From the NCBI RefSeq assembly GCF_051020985.1, contig NC_135010.1:8058001-8122000 (forward strand): a stretch of DNA of 64,000 nt. Reading direction: 5' to 3'. A program made the position numbers and the translations under genes. The stretch comes from Nomia melanderi. Taxonomy: Eukaryota > Arthropoda > Insecta > Hymenoptera > Halictidae. Positions 24,178 through 36,660 of this stretch are shown here, piece after piece. Position 1 is the first letter of the stretch; every line of letters begins with the position of its first letter. The notes beneath the pieces were generated by a model. The model saw only the letters and a program-made list of their open reading frames with translations. It was not told the origin of the DNA and did no database searches.

Positions 24178-24357
24178 TTAACGCTGAAACTACGGTCGGG
24201 ATAGACTGGCCTTAATTTAGATTTGTTAAATTTATTAAATTTGTGTGTTTGTACCGACACAGGACTAGGAAACCTTTCGAATCTCAAAAAAAAGTATTGT
24301 GCTAATTTTCATGGAAAATTGGAAGTGACTCTAATTGCTCGGTAGTTCTAGTATTAA
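24178..24357. mobile_element. TTAA-bounded MITE, diverged copy of the TTAACACTAAAACTACC family
   Basis: The left end reads TTAACGCTGAAACTACGG and the right end is the inverse of TTAATACTAGAACTACC, so both match the family ends with several changes. The element is 180 bp, shorter than the 222-227 bp copies at 28.8 and 33.8 kb, suggesting an internal deletion. Confidence 0.6.
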
Positions 24358-24640
24358 GTAACGCAGTAAATTTTCATGCAATGTCTATGGCCCAGCAAAT
24401 TCAATAACAAACTCAAACATACATAAGATACTTCGGTATCAAACCTTCCTAAAGGAACATCACCAGTCCCAAACAGTGAACAATTAGAGAAGCATCACTA
24501 CATTTACTCGTTCAGCCAACAAACTAAGACAATTCGATAACACAACACAGTAAGATAATTCAATACCAAACTTCCCTACACGCTCGACACCAATTCCCCC
24601 GGCGATCACTTAAAGAATCAATCCCAGATTCAAACAGCTG
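24358..24640. other. A+C-rich non-coding arm
   Basis: The plus strand is A+C-rich throughout and leads into the next CpG-rich block. No feature was seen. Confidence 0.5.
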
Positions 24641-25756
24641 TTAACAGTGAGCGCAAAATATTACAATTCCCTCCGATGTAGGGCCGATAAAAGGCCTCCC
24701 CGCGGAACCGTCAATTTTCATCACGCGCCTCGATCGAAAAGTGACGTGAGCCCGCGATTCCCCGTGGCTCATAAAAATTTCTTCGTGAGAGAGGAGCGCG
24801 TCGCGCCGGCGGAACGGGGCCGGGCACGAAAATTTCTTTTGTGGAATCAAAGGCGAGCAGGGGGGTGGGTGGGCAGGCGAACAGGCGAAGGGCAAATTCC
24901 CTGACAACCTCGCGATACAAGCGAGACGCGAAATACGCGCAGGATCCCTTTGATCTCGATACCGAGTGTCCGCCACCTTGTAAAGCGTATTGAAATTTTC
25001 CAGGAGCAAATCGTGTCGATGTGTGGCCGGGGCAGAATACGGCGGCGGGTTGGGCACAGCGCAAAGCGATGCGTGGAATGTAATTGTCGGGCTCACGAAG
25101 AATATACGACCGGCTGACAAAGACATTGTTACTATGGATCCGCCTGTCTTCCTCTCTCTCTTTATCTGCCACCTCGTTCTCCGCGTCTCTATCTCTGTCG
25201 GTCTCTCTCTCTCTCGCTCGCTCGCTCGTCCTCTTCGACGGTCTCGCTCGCTCTCCCTTTTCCTTTCTCCGGCTTTCGCCACGATACAACCGCTCCTTCG
25301 TTACCAGGACTTACGGTTATCAGTTTTGCCGATCGCTCGTCACAAAGAATGGCTGCCTGGAATTATTGACGTTACCCTCCCCCTCTCCGACGATCCTCTC
25401 GAGGTTATACGACCGGTAATTGTTAAATACAGGCCGCAGTCATCCCGGTTTGAAATATTAAGGCGGGATTATCGGGATGGAAATCTCGGAAGTGAGAAGT
25501 CAGTTTAGATTGTAGTCCGACAGGGATAAGCTGAGCTTATTGCTTTTCGAAGTGGTGAGTTACAATCCCTGGCCAGACTCGTGGCGATTACTTCGAAGCT
25601 GACTGGCTAACGATAGGTTAATTTATTATGTGCACGAGGAACTGTGATCTTGCGTTTTGTCTCGGTCGATTAACGAAAGGGGAGGTTTTTCCGAGTAAAA
25701 TGATCGGTGAAACTGTTGAACCTTTGACAGAAATTGCGTTTGAATTTTTCTCCTAG
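24641..25756. other. CpG-rich block followed by mixed to G+T-rich DNA
   Basis: CpG-rich from 24650 to about 25440, with a CT/GCTC-rich tract at 25150-25265. Two minus-strand frames of 213 and 192 codons overlap here in different registers, which points to low stop density rather than to a gene. Confidence 0.4.
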
Positions 25757-26007
25757 TTAACCCCTTGCCCTACAATTCCTTTCTCAATTGCGCTTAACAG
25801 AGGTAATTTATTCTTCATAGTTCATTAGGAAAAGAGAGAAGTTCTACACTTTTGTCCACCTTCATTCAGAAGCATTACAATTAATAATGGAAAAATGATA
25901 TTCAATTCGGACTTTGAAGAATTAAGTGACATTTATATTTTTTTAAGTGACTTTATATCCTATTTTAAATCTTCACGACGACACGATGTTGTACAATAAA
26001 GGGTTAA
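25757..26007. mobile_element. TTAA-bounded MITE, TTAACCCYTT ends
   Basis: The ends TTAACCCCTTGCCCTACAA and the inverse of TTAACCCTTTATTGTACAA match at 14 of 19 positions. The length is 251 bp with an AT-rich interior and no coding capacity. Its right end resembles that of the element at 32779-33012. Confidence 0.7.
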
Positions 26008-26853
26008 ACTTTGAAGAGTTACATTGTTGTTAACAACAGTTTACCAGAAAAACCAACTGAATCTAAATGAATAATACTCTGTTCTGCACATAGTATAAAG
26101 TCTTCACGAATCCAAGTTAGACATCACAAAGCAAATAATCAATATTCTCACGTTAACATCCGAATCATCATTCCATCGATCGAACCATACAAATCAAAGA
26201 AAAACAGCAAGCAAATACAATTCCCTCTTCGAGAACGGTTTCATCGTATAGCCGACGAATCTCAAAAATCAAAACCCAAACACACCAACATTCAGACAGC
26301 CAAAAACAAGCCGGACCTCCCGAAAAATCATAACAATCAAAGAAAACAGTCTCAGTCGCCGCTCAAAGCAGCGCCAAAAAATCGCGACGGTTTCCGACGA
26401 GCAGAGGTTCGTAAAACCTGCCGCGATAAAAACGGAATGGGCCGCGCGATCCGATTATTCGGCGAACAATATGTTTACGAGCGCGATCGTTCCGCCTCTC
26501 CGCGCCGCGTTTCGCGGAAAACGCGGGGTCCCCCGTAGAGGCCCGGCAAACGAAATATAAATTGTTAATGCCGGCTGGTTATTGTCGGGTTAATTTTAAT
26601 CGCGGTTTTATGCCAAGATCAACGCGCGCCTGTCCCGGTCGCGTCCTCTTTTGTATATTCATGACCGGCGATCGTCTCGTTGCTCAATTCCACCGACGGG
26701 CATTATGTTCAGACACAGACAGGCCGTTTGCGGATCAAATACGGAGCGCGGAGTTCAGCAAAATGTGATCTAATTAGTAGATCATTGATAGTGTAAAGAA
26801 AGGTTTTCTTTACGCAATTTACGGAAACTCGAGATTAACAGAAATCTACTTTC
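26008..26853. other. A+C-rich arm and a short CpG-rich block
   Basis: Positions 26150-26360 are A+C-rich and 26380-26760 are CpG-rich. No exon is supported. Confidence 0.45.
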
Positions 26854-27070
26854 TTAACGCTGAACGTGCCAATACTTTGTGTACATTTATTCTTACTGTA
26901 ACTAGTCAAATAATTGCTTATAAAATAAAGGTAAACTAGTTGGACGATACATTTCTTTTATTGGAAACAGAAAGGGCAGACGAAAATTGGAAAACCGATT
27001 AATCGGACAGTATAGGAATTGATGTACGGTTGAATGAACGAAGGAAAACGCAGAATTTTAAATCAAAGTT
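26854..27070. repeat. Dispersed repeat, copy 2
   Basis: It starts TTAACGCTGAACGTGCC and aligns in the same orientation with 7751-7965 over about 215 bp with many substitutions. The first 11 bases match the left end of the MITE at 24178, so this repeat may belong to the same TTAA superfamily. Confidence 0.6.
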
Positions 27071-27146
27071 TCAACCCGATTTGACCGATCGCGGTACGAT
27101 GTTAATGTTTTCAGAATGAGTATATTGAAACTAAGATAATATTGAC

Positions 27147-27369
27147 CTATCACTAGATTTTGTAACGTTTATTCTACACTTTATTCTATTGGTTCGAGGA
27201 AGCTACATGTTTATTTATATAGATCGCGAAAATTTTGGCTTCAAAAGTAGAGTATTACAATGTGTATTCGCATAATTGTATGAATAAAAATCGACTTAAA
27301 CTGCTACTAAATAATGTTTAAAAACTTCAGCATCCGTCGAATTGACGGGTTCCGCAAATCTAGTGTTAG
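27147..27369. mobile_element. Probable diverged MITE with CACTAGATTT ends
   Basis: The left sequence CACTAGATTTTG (27151-27162) is repeated inverted as CGCAAATCTAGTG (27353-27365). The 223 bp size matches the TTAACACTA family, and the inner right part carries GACGGGT, as that family does. The TTAA target is degraded at both ends. Confidence 0.4.
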
Positions 27370-28819
27370 TTTAACTTACACTTTATTATGTTTCCCTGTA
27401 GAATAGCTGGTTCTACATATTACCCTTTATAATCTCGAATCGTCACTAATCTACCATTAACATTGTACCGAGCGATTAAACTGAATCTTAATAATCACAA
27501 GTATTAACTTCAAAACGAATAAAAGTAGCATTTTAATATTAGCCTTAACATCCAAGCGAATAACGAAAATTCGGTATTCGGATCGCAGTAAATAATTCAT
27601 GTTTGTTCCTTGAAACGTAAACGAATGAAAATAATATTTTTACCAGACACAGGCATTTTCATGGGAAATATATATGAAATATTCATGATCGCTTAAAAGT
27701 TATGTTGTTCGGCGCGAACAGTACAAACCGGTTACGCGTTAATATATAACATTTTGCCCAATTATGTCGCAGTGACACCCACCCACCCATTCCTCGTCTT
27801 CCTCCTCCCGCCCTTTGGCGAACGGCGGTTCCTTCGCGGGGAGGGCGAACAGACAAACGAGCCTGGCTCGTTCCCGGCTGCGAAAAAGACAAATCTTTTC
27901 GCCGGAATGCATACAGTTTGGCCCCCGGCATTATTTTCTCCCTGCCCCCCTCCCCGAGCCGCCGCGAACCGCGGCGCCTGCACGCCTTCGGATTTCTTCA
28001 CGCGAACCGATCCGTCTTCGCGGCGAAAAAATTTGCGAGAAAAACAGCTCTTCGGCGACTTTTCTTCTCGGCAGCATTGGTTTCGATAGTGTTCGAGTAT
28101 TTATTGTAAATTGGCAGCGTTTTGCTGTGATCGGAGTTCGAAGATATTGGTCAGAGACTTCGTTCGATGATTGTGTATTTAGTTTTAGTCAATAGGAGAC
28201 ATGGAGTCTTGATTCATGCATTTCGATATGTTTTTCGTACGGAACGTGGAAAAATATTAGTGTTTCTGTGTCGGGGGTTGTTTATCAACGGGTGAAGGCA
28301 CTCAGTGTTGCGATCGAAGAATTTATTTTTGTTACGAGATTTCACGATGAAAGTAGATTTTCGAGGGAAATTGTTTGTTTGAAATGTACGTTGAATATTA
28401 TCCGAAATTTAAGAGTACCTTTGGGACCTGTCCAATTGGCTCACGTGTCTGTCTACCGTTAACTTTTTCCACTTTTATAGAAGTTGATTTAATTGCAAGT
28501 AGAATCAGCGGGCCACGCACAGACGTTTACTATATATATTGAAAAAATGTTTTTCGGAAATAAAAACCCATCGAACCAGGTCTCTTCATTTTCCACAAAT
28601 TATACGGAATCATCGAAGCTTCTTGAAGATTATAACATTAAAACACCATGGATTATAAAAAAACTATTAAAACAAAATAACTGCCAAAAACTTCTAAATT
28701 ATACAAAGTATAAATACAAGAAGTTTCCGAAAACATAGTACAATCGCGTAGAACACAAATCTAAATGAGAAAATAAGTGAAAATTTTAGTTATCGAAATA
28801 ATCGACTTGGAAAATATAT
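27370..28819. other. AT-rich DNA with a small CpG block
   Basis: CpG-rich only at about 27770-28070; the right flank is G+T-rich (28321-28380 has 16 A, 4 C, 13 G and 27 T). An 81-codon AT-rich frame at 28493-28738 has a Lys/Asn-rich product but no recognised family. Confidence 0.4.
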
Positions 28820-29046
28820 TTAACACTAAAACTACCAGACGGGTCAAACTGATTTATTCCTGATTTCTGCTTCTTGCAATTATTAAAAAGATAACAGGTG
28901 TTTCTCTGAGAAATTATTGAAGAAATTAAGTTAACAATACGCAAACTGAATTTCAAACCAATTAAAGTCTCAATAAACGCACTCTTCGAGTTTCTACAGA
29001 AGAATTTCAAAAAGTGAATTTAACTGCTTGGTAGTTTTAGTGTTAA
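28820..29046. mobile_element. TTAA-bounded MITE, TTAACACTAAAACTACC ends (copy 1)
   Basis: Both ends carry the 17-base sequence TTAACACTAAAACTACC in inverted orientation and are flush with TTAA. The element is 227 bp and non-coding. The interior aligns with 33807-34028 in reverse orientation, for example around TTTCTCTGAGAAATTATT and its complement. Confidence 0.85.
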
Positions 29047-30294
29047 CATAAAATTTCGATATATTATTCTATATCTTCTACCGAGCTTTATACATAGAAT
29101 AATTCCCTGTCTGGTTACACCACAGTTCCAGAAACACCCTATATGATCCGGCACCCCTGTTAGCGAGCTTCGATGAACTTTGACTGACGCGGTGCATCAA
29201 CGAAGTTATCAGGTCGGCTCGTTGGGCAACCGTAAACCTGCGTTAACGGGCCAACGATTCCAGACTAAACAAATACCATCTGGTTACACTTTTTCCCCGC
29301 GCCGTAATCACCGGGCCCGGAGCGGTCGCGTTCCCTGACTCGTTTCTATTATGACTGGGCGCGAGGGATAATAAGCTTCGTGGCCTAGAGCCGGGGACCT
29401 CCGCGGGACCGCGAAAGGGAAACATCTTAAGAGTGCGTGCACACCGTATGTGGAACGATGCTAGTCACGCGGTCAAACGAGTGCATCGGAAAATGGCACA
29501 ATAGCTGGAAAGCCAGCTTCGAACACTGAGAAACAAGCTCTTTGAAAATTGGTAATTTAGTCGTTGGAAGTTACATGTTAATGACAATTTACTGGAAGAT
29601 ACCTGGGACCATTTTTAAATGAACGTGAGACAGTCAGGAATTTTTTTGCAAATCTTATTATTAGAAATGAATAGAATTATGAATGCAGTTGAAGAAATGA
29701 CGCTCAATAAAAGTTTGGTTCCTTTCGTTAATGTACGAGTATATTAAAAAAAAAATGAAATTGTACTCAGGTAAATGTCACATGGTACAATTATTTGAAG
29801 GTTTTACGAGCTATAAATACATAATGCCTCACTGTCTAGCCATAAATTAGACCTGCCCGTAGAGACTGCATAATGGGCCAGCGCGAGCAATCTTTTGGCC
29901 ACTGCAAGACTGCATGCATTCATTCATTCATTCGTACGTTCGTTGTTGAATCATCAACGTCGACACCGTTCCCTTTAAGTATACTAAATATAGTAGTCCT
30001 CACATAATTGACGCTGTTTCGGGTCCTCGTTGCAACTTTTAACAAGAAAGATGGATGTTTCGAGTCAATTTACCGGGGAAAAGGCAACTGTCAAGTAGGG
30101 GCTAAATATATTACCTTTTAGTCTAATCTATACTTCATTTCCTTTTGCAGCGTATCTTCTCTATTTAGGAAAGAAACTTCAAATCGTTCCTGTATACACA
30201 GTTTCTAATTCTTGTACATTACATTCCATTGTGAATTGGAAATGTCCCAAGCTCCGCCTATTATTTGACTGTCTGACATTCCTACATCCGACAG
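29047..30294. other. Mixed non-coding DNA
   Basis: A CpG-rich stretch lies at about 29130-29470. The remainder is AT-rich, with a short CATT run (29918-29932). Nothing codes. Confidence 0.45.
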
Positions 30295-30642
30295 TTAACC
30301 CTTTCACAGTGCGTGAGCCGGTGGAATCAACACAGAACTGCATTATCCGAAAGAGTTCCTGGCACGACGTCGCGCACAGAACTTAAACAGTTCAACAAAG
30401 AATCAAAGGGGAGTTGACTACACTTTGTTAGAATTGGAGTCTCCTGTTCCCTGTGATTTAACAACACCGCGGAAAGGTTTTAGAAAATATGGTTCCAAAA
30501 ATAGGAGACTTTTTTTGTAATAAGAAATTCATTTCAAGTCATTCATTAGAAAGCACCTAGAAAAACGCCGATCTATCCAATAATACCAACCATTAATCTT
30601 TATAACAATGTCAAACTAAATTTTTGTAACACTCAAGGTTAA
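30295..30642. mobile_element. Possible TTAA-bounded element
   Basis: It starts TTAACCCTTTCACAGTG and ends with the inverse of TTAACCTTGAGTG. Beyond the first six bases the two ends match poorly, so this may be two unrelated TTAA sites or a diverged element of 348 bp. Confidence 0.3.
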
Positions 30643-32778
30643 AGTACATTCTCCTATCCAACCTCCATTATTCAAGCAACAATAAAACCAATACCAAAGA
30701 CAAATCTCCAAAATCTCCTAATCCACGAACTCTCCCAAAAAAATGCACATCGCAGGTCCCGAATCCTTAATTTCCTCAATCCCACCTAAACAATTCAAAC
30801 ACACTTCATCCCAGTCAACATCATTCAACGCCAATCGCCGAACAAGTATATTCCTCCGCGGTGCAGAAATGTAGCGCAAGAGAACAGCCCGAGTCGCAGC
30901 GCGCCGCCTATTTTCCACGTCGCGTCCAAACATTCGACATCGGCCAGACCGAGATTCGCATTAAATCAAAATGTTGTTTTCGCCGTTCGCTCGTTGCGCC
31001 CGCGAAACGCAGTTAGAACACCGTCGGAAGGGGCGGGGAGGGGTGGGCGCGTGTGTTGCACACACAGAAACCTAAGAATGGGGACGATTTTAGAAACGTG
31101 GCTGTCGGTCGGCGAGTAAAATTAATCAAAAAAGGACGAGTCCGATGGCTCCCTCCTTCGCACCGTTTCCCCTCGCTTCCCCTCCCCATCGACCGACGAT
31201 TCTCCATCAGCGTCATCCTCTTCCTCCCCCTCCTCCTCCACCTCCTCCTCCTCTTGATTCACGGCGTTTCGCGTTTCCTGTAACTCCTCGCGGCGGTTAG
31301 CTCGTCATCCCCTTAAACGGCAGATTCCTTCGCAATATGTTTACACAAAATCATCAAAACAACCCCACCATCGCGAGCCAGGCTCGCTGAGCGTAGCAGC
31401 GCGTCGACAACTCGAGGAAACCCGTCGAGACGGTCTCTCACTCTCTTTCTCTCTTTGTGTCTCCGCCGCGGTGCTTCTCCTTCTGGCCCTAGCCGTCCTC
31501 GTTCTCCTTACTCTCTGGAATCTTCCCCGGATTTCTCCGCGTCCCGCATTCTTTTGCTCCGGCCGACGTCATACCGACGACCAGCCGGCCCGCAAAAATC
31601 CCCGCGGAACGATCCCGAGGAAAATCTTCGGTTTCTATCAAAGGCAATAGCTACGGTCTTTGCTTCTGCTTGCGGACGATGGAGGTATAGTCGAGTGTAG
31701 TTTTAGTCAAGCTGCGGGGTATCGAGCTTCTCCAATTTTGGAAGGTTAGATGTGAACTTCGTTTGGGAAGCTTCACTTTATTAGCAACGCGAGAAATGTG
31801 TCGGGTAGTCTATGAGTCTGAAGTTTCTTAAGATTCTTAGCTCTCGAATTATTGGTTTGTTGGTGAGTATGTTTCATGAATATCTTGTTGGTGCCATTGT
31901 GTATTCTCTGATGGTTCTAGCATTTCGAATGAAGCATCGATGCACAAGCAATTAGTCTTAACAATAACGAAATGGTATTTATGACTTAAAATATAGGTTT
32001 ATTAACCCTTCTATGTTAAGGGTTGTTTTCTCAATTTAATGAGCACTGTATTTAAAGTTCTAAATTCTTTTTACACGCAAACCCCTTTGAATCATTACAA
32101 AACCAACACTGAAACCTCCTTCCACGCGACAATTTCCTAAAACTACCATTGAAACGACTATTACCTATTCCTGAAACTCCAAATCCTCCTTTTACCTGGG
32201 AGTTTTCTACGATTTTTATGAAACAAGTACCATCCACCTCCGAACTTCCGAACCGTTTTCTCTCGCGAAGATTTTCCGCGATTTTTACGAGTACCGGGGA
32301 AACAGCGAACGCGCCGAACGAGAGTATCGTCCAACGAGAGGAAGAGGACACGGGGCGAGCCGTATCTCGCGAAAGATGGGAAAAGGTTCCCGTAGCGTTC
32401 TCCAAAAGGGTACACGCCGGCCGAACGGCGTCCATCGCAAAACAGAACTTACGCAAGCGAGCTCGCACGAAATGCGGGCTCCTGCAGCAAGCACGAGGGA
32501 AACTATTTAAAGGTCACGCATATATTTCGCGGCGACGGTGCAGCTGCACGTCGGCCACGTAAAAATATGCGAGCGAACGCTCGCGCGCTCGTTTCGCGGC
32601 ACCCGAACGTGCCTGCCCCTGCGTATTGTCTCCACCAATGTTTACACCTACGTGAGCAGCCAGCTCGATTAATAAACCCCGATTTTCTGCCTCCCCTTTT
32701 TTCGCTGTCGGGACTTTTTAATGGAACCTGCTCGACGTATAAAGCTGTTCGAGGCTAATACACACTGGAAGTGATTCA
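30643..32778. other. Two CpG blocks with A+C and G+T arms
   Basis: A+C-rich 30650-30830, CpG-rich 30840-31690, G+T-rich 31690-31900, A+C-rich 32050-32200 and CpG-rich 32210-32760. A small inverted pair TTAACCC/GGGTT lies at 31999-32024. No exon is supported. Confidence 0.45.
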
Positions 32779-33012
32779 TTAACCCCTGACGCTCTTCCAA
32801 AATGTCCAGGCCTAATGTGCAATTTAATAAATACAGGAATATGATTTATTTTCTATGCAAGTATGAATGACAAGCTTTGGCGGGAAGAATCTATTAGTGG
32901 CAATTTTGTGTTGATGATCCAATGACGGGAACAATATTAATAAGTAACTTTAAGGTTATTAAGGTTATTAATAGTAGTGTGTATAGAGAACACTTGTGCA
33001 ATAAGGGGTTAA
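32779..33012. mobile_element. TTAA-bounded MITE, TTAACCCCT ends
   Basis: The ends TTAACCCCTGACGC and the inverse of TTAACCCCTTATTGCAC share nine exact bases. The 234 bp interior is AT-rich with a short duplicated AAGGTTATT at 32950-32970. The right end is close to that of 25757-26007. Confidence 0.65.
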
Positions 33013-33806
33013 TTGGACAGAAAAGGAAGAAGGTTTGATCCGTAAGACGTGGAAAAGATTCCGGCACCCCGAAATTTGGCACTAACTTTACACCTTGTAA
33101 TTATGACGTGTGATGAATTTAATTGGCGTCGGGAGGCTGCGTTTATCAACCTGAACCTGTTATTGCAATACGAGCCACGTGCGGAGAGAGATACTTCATG
33201 TATAATTACGGAGAATTTAGTTAAGTCTGATGCTTAAACCCTTGTTGTGTGCTCTGGTAACGTGTAATACTGGTGTCTCGACTATAAAAACATAATTGTA
33301 GTCATTTTTCGAGGTACGCTCGATGGGATTGATGTCAGCATTGTCCTCCGAAAAAATCTCGCCGTTTTCGGAGAAAGTTGCCTTACAAGCAGTGGAGATT
33401 TTATCAGCTTCGTTGGAAATTAACTGGTTGTGTGATTCAAAATTATTGTCAATTTGTTGAGTTTTTCTGTTATCAATTACCATGAAATTTTCAATCTAAT
33501 TTCTATTTTAATTCATTATTGCTTGCTGTATCTAAAACAAAACATACCACCTCATACCCATTGAACTTTAATTAAAATCTTCACTGCGAGCCTGCCTCGA
33601 TATAACAAATATTCGTCGCGACAAGGAAATATTCAATGGTTATATATTTTAGAAACATAATTTAGCTACAAATAAAACAAAAGTTTAAAGAAACCTTCAT
33701 TGAGTCTTACATTATATTAACAAATGTATAATAAAATAAGAATTAATTTCAAAATTGCACGAATAGATAAAATCAAACAACAAAGACATTTAAATATTCG
33801 GTTACC
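33013..33806. other. AT-rich non-coding DNA
   Basis: An 88-codon minus-strand frame at 33217-33483 is hydrophilic (Asn, Asp and Glu-rich) but of a length expected by chance in AT-rich DNA. Positions 33530-33780 are A+C-rich. Confidence 0.4.
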
Positions 33807-34028
33807 TTAACACTAAACCTACCGAGCAGTTAAACTGACTTGTTAAAATTCAACAACTTCAGGGGTGCATCTATCGAGACTGTAATTGATTTACAATTCA
33901 GTTTGCGTATTGCTAAATCAATTTCTCGAATAATTTCTCAGAGAAATATCCGTTATCTTCTTAATCATTGCAAAAAGAAAAAATTGAGGAATGGATTATT
34001 TTGATCTCTCCGATAGGTTTAGTGTTAA
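33807..34028. mobile_element. TTAA-bounded MITE, TTAACACTAAACCTACC ends (copy 2)
   Basis: The left end is TTAACACTAAACCTACC and the right end is the inverse of TTAACACTAAACCTATC. The 222 bp interior is related to 28820-29046 but inverted. No coding capacity. Confidence 0.85.
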
Positions 34029-34517
34029 AGATTCGATGAGATCATTGAAAAATCCAGCTCAATTACAGAATAATTCACTATGGATGAATTTATCCAATTC
34101 CGCCCACGTCGGTACGTGTTCCTCCACAGATTTCTCAATGAAGGGCAGAGATTTTCCAAAGCGAGCCGCGCAGGATCGCAAGGTACGAGCGAAATCTGGC
34201 AGGAAAGTGCGAGGAAGCCGAAGCCAAAGCCGTGGCGCGCGCGAAATGAGATTAAAGGAAGGGAGCGGAGGAGCGAATGCAATCGACCTCGTCTTATTTA
34301 TTAAAGCAAAGAGTACGAGGCAAGGGTCGGTCGGATGCCTCGGCCTTTAGAGGCCAGCCACTCTTTACGAGCGCAGACCGGGATCGTCATAAACACGTGT
34401 AGCTACCGCTCGCCGCGGATTCAATTGTTATTGCCATCGTCGCCGACAGAAGGCAAACCGTCGCCTGCAGGTCTCTTTATTCTTGCACACGTGAACCGAG
34501 GAATGTGGAAAAACCGA
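34029..34517. other. CpG-rich, gene-free stretch
   Basis: Moderately CpG-rich from 34090. Overlapping frames on both strands lack recognisable domains. Confidence 0.4.
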
Positions 34518-34880
34518 CTCGCATCAATCGTCGGTTTCAATTGCTGTAGCGGCTCGCGATCGAATCGCGCTATTATTAACTAGGGTTAATTGGCTAAAGA
34601 AATAATTAAGGTTAATAGTTAATTTATATTTGTATCGGGGACTTGCATCGATCATCAGATTCAATTATTTTTGCAGCTCGCCCGTTGGAGTATAGTTGAA
34701 AGCAATTGGCCGGTGAAGTTATCAAATTTAGTAATTAATTTATATTCGCATCGGGGACTTGTCGGATACAATTATTTTTGAATTGGATGAAGAAGTTATC
34801 GAATCTAGTAATTAATTTCTATTTGTATCGGAGATTTGCATCGATCGTAGGATTTAATTACTGTAGTGACCCGTGATTGG
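34518..34880. repeat. Degenerate direct repeat, four units
   Basis: Units near 34518, 34641, 34757 and 34834 share a core like TTGCATCGATCRTCGGATT followed by CAATTRYTGTAGCGGCTCG. Between cores, the last three are preceded by AGTAATTAATTTATATT and TGTATCGGGGA. The units differ by substitutions and by deletions (the third is shortest). The repeat is too old and irregular for a microsatellite. Confidence 0.65.
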
Positions 34881-36148
34881 ACCGTAGGATGTAGAGATAA
34901 TTATGTACAGAAGTAATTAAATATTTACACACAGTTGCATTGAACGTAGAAAATAATGTTGTATGAACCGGTATCGATTGAATTAATATAAATTAGTTCT
35001 TGAAAATAACCCCATCATTCACAAATTCCTGGATTTAACGTCTAGCTTCCTCAATTAGTTCAATGAATTTAATTCTGAATATTGGGACATATATTACGTG
35101 TGAAGCGCTGACAAAGACTTAATAGCAGACAGACTTGGAAGGTATTCAAGATTCCAAATAAATATTGTCCGAGACTCGTGGAAGCTCGATACTCTGTATT
35201 TATATTCCTTTGAAGTGACAAAAGCCGAGTAGAGTAGCTAACATTCATGGAACATCAAATTCCCTTCGGATAGTTACTCTAAAGCTTGTAAAGTGGGCAT
35301 TCGCATTTGGGAATCCGCTGACACCGCCGACTGTGCTACTTAAATATAGCGGTACTTGAGGTCACAAATTAACTACAAATTAAACACAACGTTGCAACGC
35401 TTGATTCACCGCGTGTTGACTCTCGATCAAATCGAACGTTACAACCGTCCGATATTCACCGTATCGTAAACCGACTAACACCGATACGGATTAATCCCGA
35501 AGATCGCCGATCGATCTCAGAATCAACCAATCCGCTCAAGGAAACTAACATCCCCCTCGCTTAATACGATCTAATTGCGGGCGAAGCCGCAACCGAACGG
35601 TACCATTCGAATTGATATTCACGACAGTAACTCGACCGACTGTCCGGCTAGCGGAGAGGAAAGAGGAGCGGTAAACTGATTAATCGCCGTCTTTAATAAC
35701 CCCTTTCAATAACTCGAATTTATAATCCAGTTTCGGGACACCCTCCGCGGGCGGATATTAAATTTCGCTTTCTCAGGAGGAAGCGCGGCCGCGCGCGACC
35801 GCTGGCTAGGGGTAACGATATAAAGCGCAACTTTCCCAAAGAAATTTCCAACGGAAGACAAATAACAACGGTCGTCAGCGGAACGCTATTAGCTTTGAGT
35901 TACGTCGACAGAGGAGATCGCTTAGTCGCAAAGTAGTTCTATGGTAGTCCTCCCCCAGCCCGTTCGCCCCCACGCCATTCACCCACCACCGCCATCAGCC
36001 GACGAAGTTCAGCCTTAAACTTATTAAAAGGTATTTAGAAGTCCGGGCCCTCTGTTTGCCGCACGAACCGGGCTAGCCGATCCGTAGAAATTTAATTAGC
36101 CGGTGGAAAGGTCGGTTCAACCGACTAAAATTATTTTCCGCAAAAGAA
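34881..36148. other. AT-rich DNA passing into CpG-moderate DNA
   Basis: AT-rich to about 35400, then moderately CpG-rich. No exon was recognised. Confidence 0.4.
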
Positions 36149-36164
36149 CTGGTGCCCCCTATCG
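36149..36164 (-). promoter_or_regulatory. Candidate CTCF-like site
   Basis: On the minus strand the sequence reads CGATAGGGGGCACCAG, which fits the CTCF core AGGGGGCRSY. This is a motif match only. Confidence 0.25.
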
Positions 36165-36660
36165 CAGCTCGCGGATCTTCAAGGCCACGAAACGTCTGTC
36201 TCGCATCGCTCCCCTCAGTCCATAAAAATTCAACGATGCACATCTACTAGCACACTCTCTCTTTCTCTCTCTCTCTCTTACTCTCTCACTCTCTCCCTCT
36301 CTCTCTCTCTCTTTCTCTCTTTCTCTCTTCTCCTCTCTTTCTCAATCTTTAGCGTCTCCCTTTCCATGCGCTTGCGCCGCCATGACGCACGCACACGTAC
36401 AAACCCCAGACACGCAGGGAGATAGAGAGAGACCGCGGCAGCGTGTGCACGCGATTAAAGCGACGCGTGTATGCGTGAACGGCGTCGCGATTAAACGATA
36501 ATAAAGTTCACGAATGGCCTTAAATGCCATTCCTAATTTAAACGCATGCGTAAGATCGCGGGCTTAAGGATATACGCGCCGCGCCGGTTACCCGCGCCTA
36601 ACCTTTCCGACCGGCTCGCCCGTCTCCCGAGTACACACCAATGGAGATAAACTAACGTCC
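36165..36660. other. Pyrimidine repeat and CpG-rich DNA
   Basis: A CT-rich microsatellite fills about 36255-36340. CpG-rich DNA with a CACGCACACG stretch follows. Confidence 0.6.
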
